From IMG/VR virus record IMGVR_UViG_3300044732_001907, positions 1-24,458 of that record: a stretch of 24,458 nucleotides of DNA, one strand, 5' to 3'. This document shows positions 23,678 to 24,458 of this stretch, piece by piece. The translations under genes and the position numbers were made by a program. The DNA is from a virus. Below the pieces are notes generated by a model. That model was not told the DNA's origin and made no database searches. It was given only the letters and a program-made list of their open reading frames with translations. Within the stretch, counting starts at the first letter, position 1. The number at the start of each line of letters is the position of its first letter.

Positions 23678-24307
23678 ATGATAAATGTTACATACGCTAT
23701 TACGGTTTGCAACGAGCTTACCGAAATTACTCAACTTATTAATTTCTTACATCCAAGACTAAAATCAGAAGATGAGATATTAATACAATACGATACGGAT
23801 TCCGCAACTACTCAAGTTAAGGATTACCTTACTATCTTAACTCAAATGCATGAAAACATTAGAGTTATCTCATTCCCTTTAAACAAAGATTTTGCATCTT
23901 ACAAAAACAATTTAAAAAATCATGCCAATGGTATGTTTATTTTTCAAATTGATGCAGATGAAATGCCATCGGAATATTTGGTTGAAAATTTGGAGTTCTT
24001 TTTAGAATCTAATAAAGAAGTAGACCTTTTCTTTATACCTCGCATTAATACTGTTGAAGGATTAACTGATGAACACATTAAAAAGTGGGGATGGAAAGTT
24101 AATGAATTGGGATGGATAAACTTTCCTGATTATCAAACACGTCTTTACAGAAGAACATCGGAAATTGAATGGCAAGGTAAGGTACATGAAAGAATAATTG
24201 GATATAATACATTATCCGTATTACCGCAAGATGAAGAATATTGTTTGTATCATCATAAGCAAATAGCAAGACAAGAAAAGCAAAACGAATTGTATGATAC
24301 CATCTAA
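23678..24307 (+). CDS. GT2-family glycosyltransferase (GT-A fold)
   Basis: The 209-residue product opens with VTYAITVCNELTEI, the usual first strand and loop of GT2 enzymes, and has a D-x-D metal and nucleotide-sugar site in IDADEMPSEY (D92, D94). WQGKVHE (165-171) is a conserved late motif of small single-domain GT2 proteins of the lipopolysaccharide-core biosynthesis type. The ATG at 23678 is chosen because the family start coincides with it and P5 ends 4 nt before; a TTG at 23603 would add 25 residues encoded by the promoter and dyad DNA. It overlaps the next gene by 14 nt. Acceptor unknown. Confidence 0.88.
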   Translation: MINVTYAITVCNELTEITQLINFLHPRLKSEDEILIQYDTDSATTQVKDYLTILTQMHENIRVISFPLNKDFASYKNNLKNHANGMFIFQIDADEMPSEYLVENLEFFLESNKEVDLFFIPRINTVEGLTDEHIKKWGWKVNELGWINFPDYQTRLYRRTSEIEWQGKVHERIIGYNTLSVLPQDEEYCLYHHKQIARQEKQNELYDTI

Positions 24308-24458
24308 GATAGCTTTCCTTACCGAAATGGGATTTGTAGGTAAAGTTCCAGCGAATCATCCAAATATGAGAACGGAGTTTGCTTGGATGCACGCTTTAGA
24401 TGCTGACCATTATAATCTTCATCTATTTGGTTCTGATAAAAATTTGACAGGATATGAC
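24294..24458 (+). CDS. Start of another gene, possibly a glycosyltransferase, cut by the window edge
   Basis: An ATG at 24294 opens 55 codons without a stop to the window end. The visible N-terminus (KIAFLTEMGFVGKVP, then a WMHALDADHYNL segment) has the hydrophobic first strand followed by a glycine loop that GT-B enzymes such as those at 16629 and 18022 also show. It overlaps the GT2 gene by 14 nt, so it is probably co-translated with it. With only 55 residues and no sugar-binding site in view, the function is a guess from neighbours; the gene itself is well supported by frame and coupling. Confidence 0.6.
   Translation, partial: MIPSKIAFLTEMGFVGKVPANHPNMRTEFAWMHALDADHYNLHLFGSDKNLTGYD

Overview
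The window looks like part of the genome of a large, AT-rich, T4-type tailed phage that infects a Bacteroidota host. The phage assignment rests on a T4-style replisome (family B DNA polymerase, gp45-like clamp, gp44- and gp62-like clamp loader), a collagen-like tail fibre, Mom-like DNA modification proteins and dense one-strand packing with 1-17 nt overlaps. The host assignment rests on promoters of the Bacteroidota type (-33 TTTG, -7 TAnnTTTG), the near absence of Shine-Dalgarno sequences, and the tail of a histone H1-like protein at the left edge. All supported genes are on the + strand. No tRNA, rRNA, insertion sequence or CRISPR array was seen.

Layout. 1-180: end of an H1-like gene and a strong hairpin. 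311-3397: class I ribonucleotide reductase (nrdB, nrdA) and its thioredoxin. 3421-5453: a small helix-turn-helix protein, two tandem divergent Mom-like proteins, and an 84-residue protein between them. 5545-10934: an unusual 583-residue protein with weak ParB/DUF262-like and HNH-like signatures, a GT-B glycosyltransferase, and DNA polymerase, in one tightly coupled operon. 11010-15437: clamp, a DruA/DUF4338-like protein, a small unknown, dUTPase, clamp loader large subunit, zinc-ribbon protein, clamp loader small subunit. 15487-16359: a Cas4/RecB-like nuclease with a probable Fe-S cluster. 16412-19774: a ribbon-helix-helix protein, two GT4 glycosyltransferases and an unknown. 19841-23587: collagen-like fibre and a complete subtilisin-like protease. 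23678-end: a GT2 glycosyltransferase and the start of a further gene.

Regulation is the clearest unexpected signal. Four promoters (4376, 5446, 10939, 15438) have the same 20-nt spacer length and also nearly the same spacer sequence, and a fifth (23642) keeps the -33/-7 geometry with a different spacer. Two of the five place the predicted transcription start at or within about 3 nt of the ATG, so those messages may be leaderless. A second, AT-rich 24-bp element with dyad symmetry occurs identically before the ribbon-helix-helix gene and before the GT2 gene, and a related inverted repeat precedes the fibre gene. These could be operators for the ribbon-helix-helix protein.

Working together: the reductase, thioredoxin and dUTPase supply clean dNTPs; the polymerase, clamp and loader copy the genome; the two Mom-like proteins, and perhaps the GT-B enzyme inside the polymerase operon, are candidates for modifying bases against host restriction. 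The right part appears devoted to virion surface (fibre, protease) and glycan chemistry. Functions are assigned from motifs read by eye; no database search was run.
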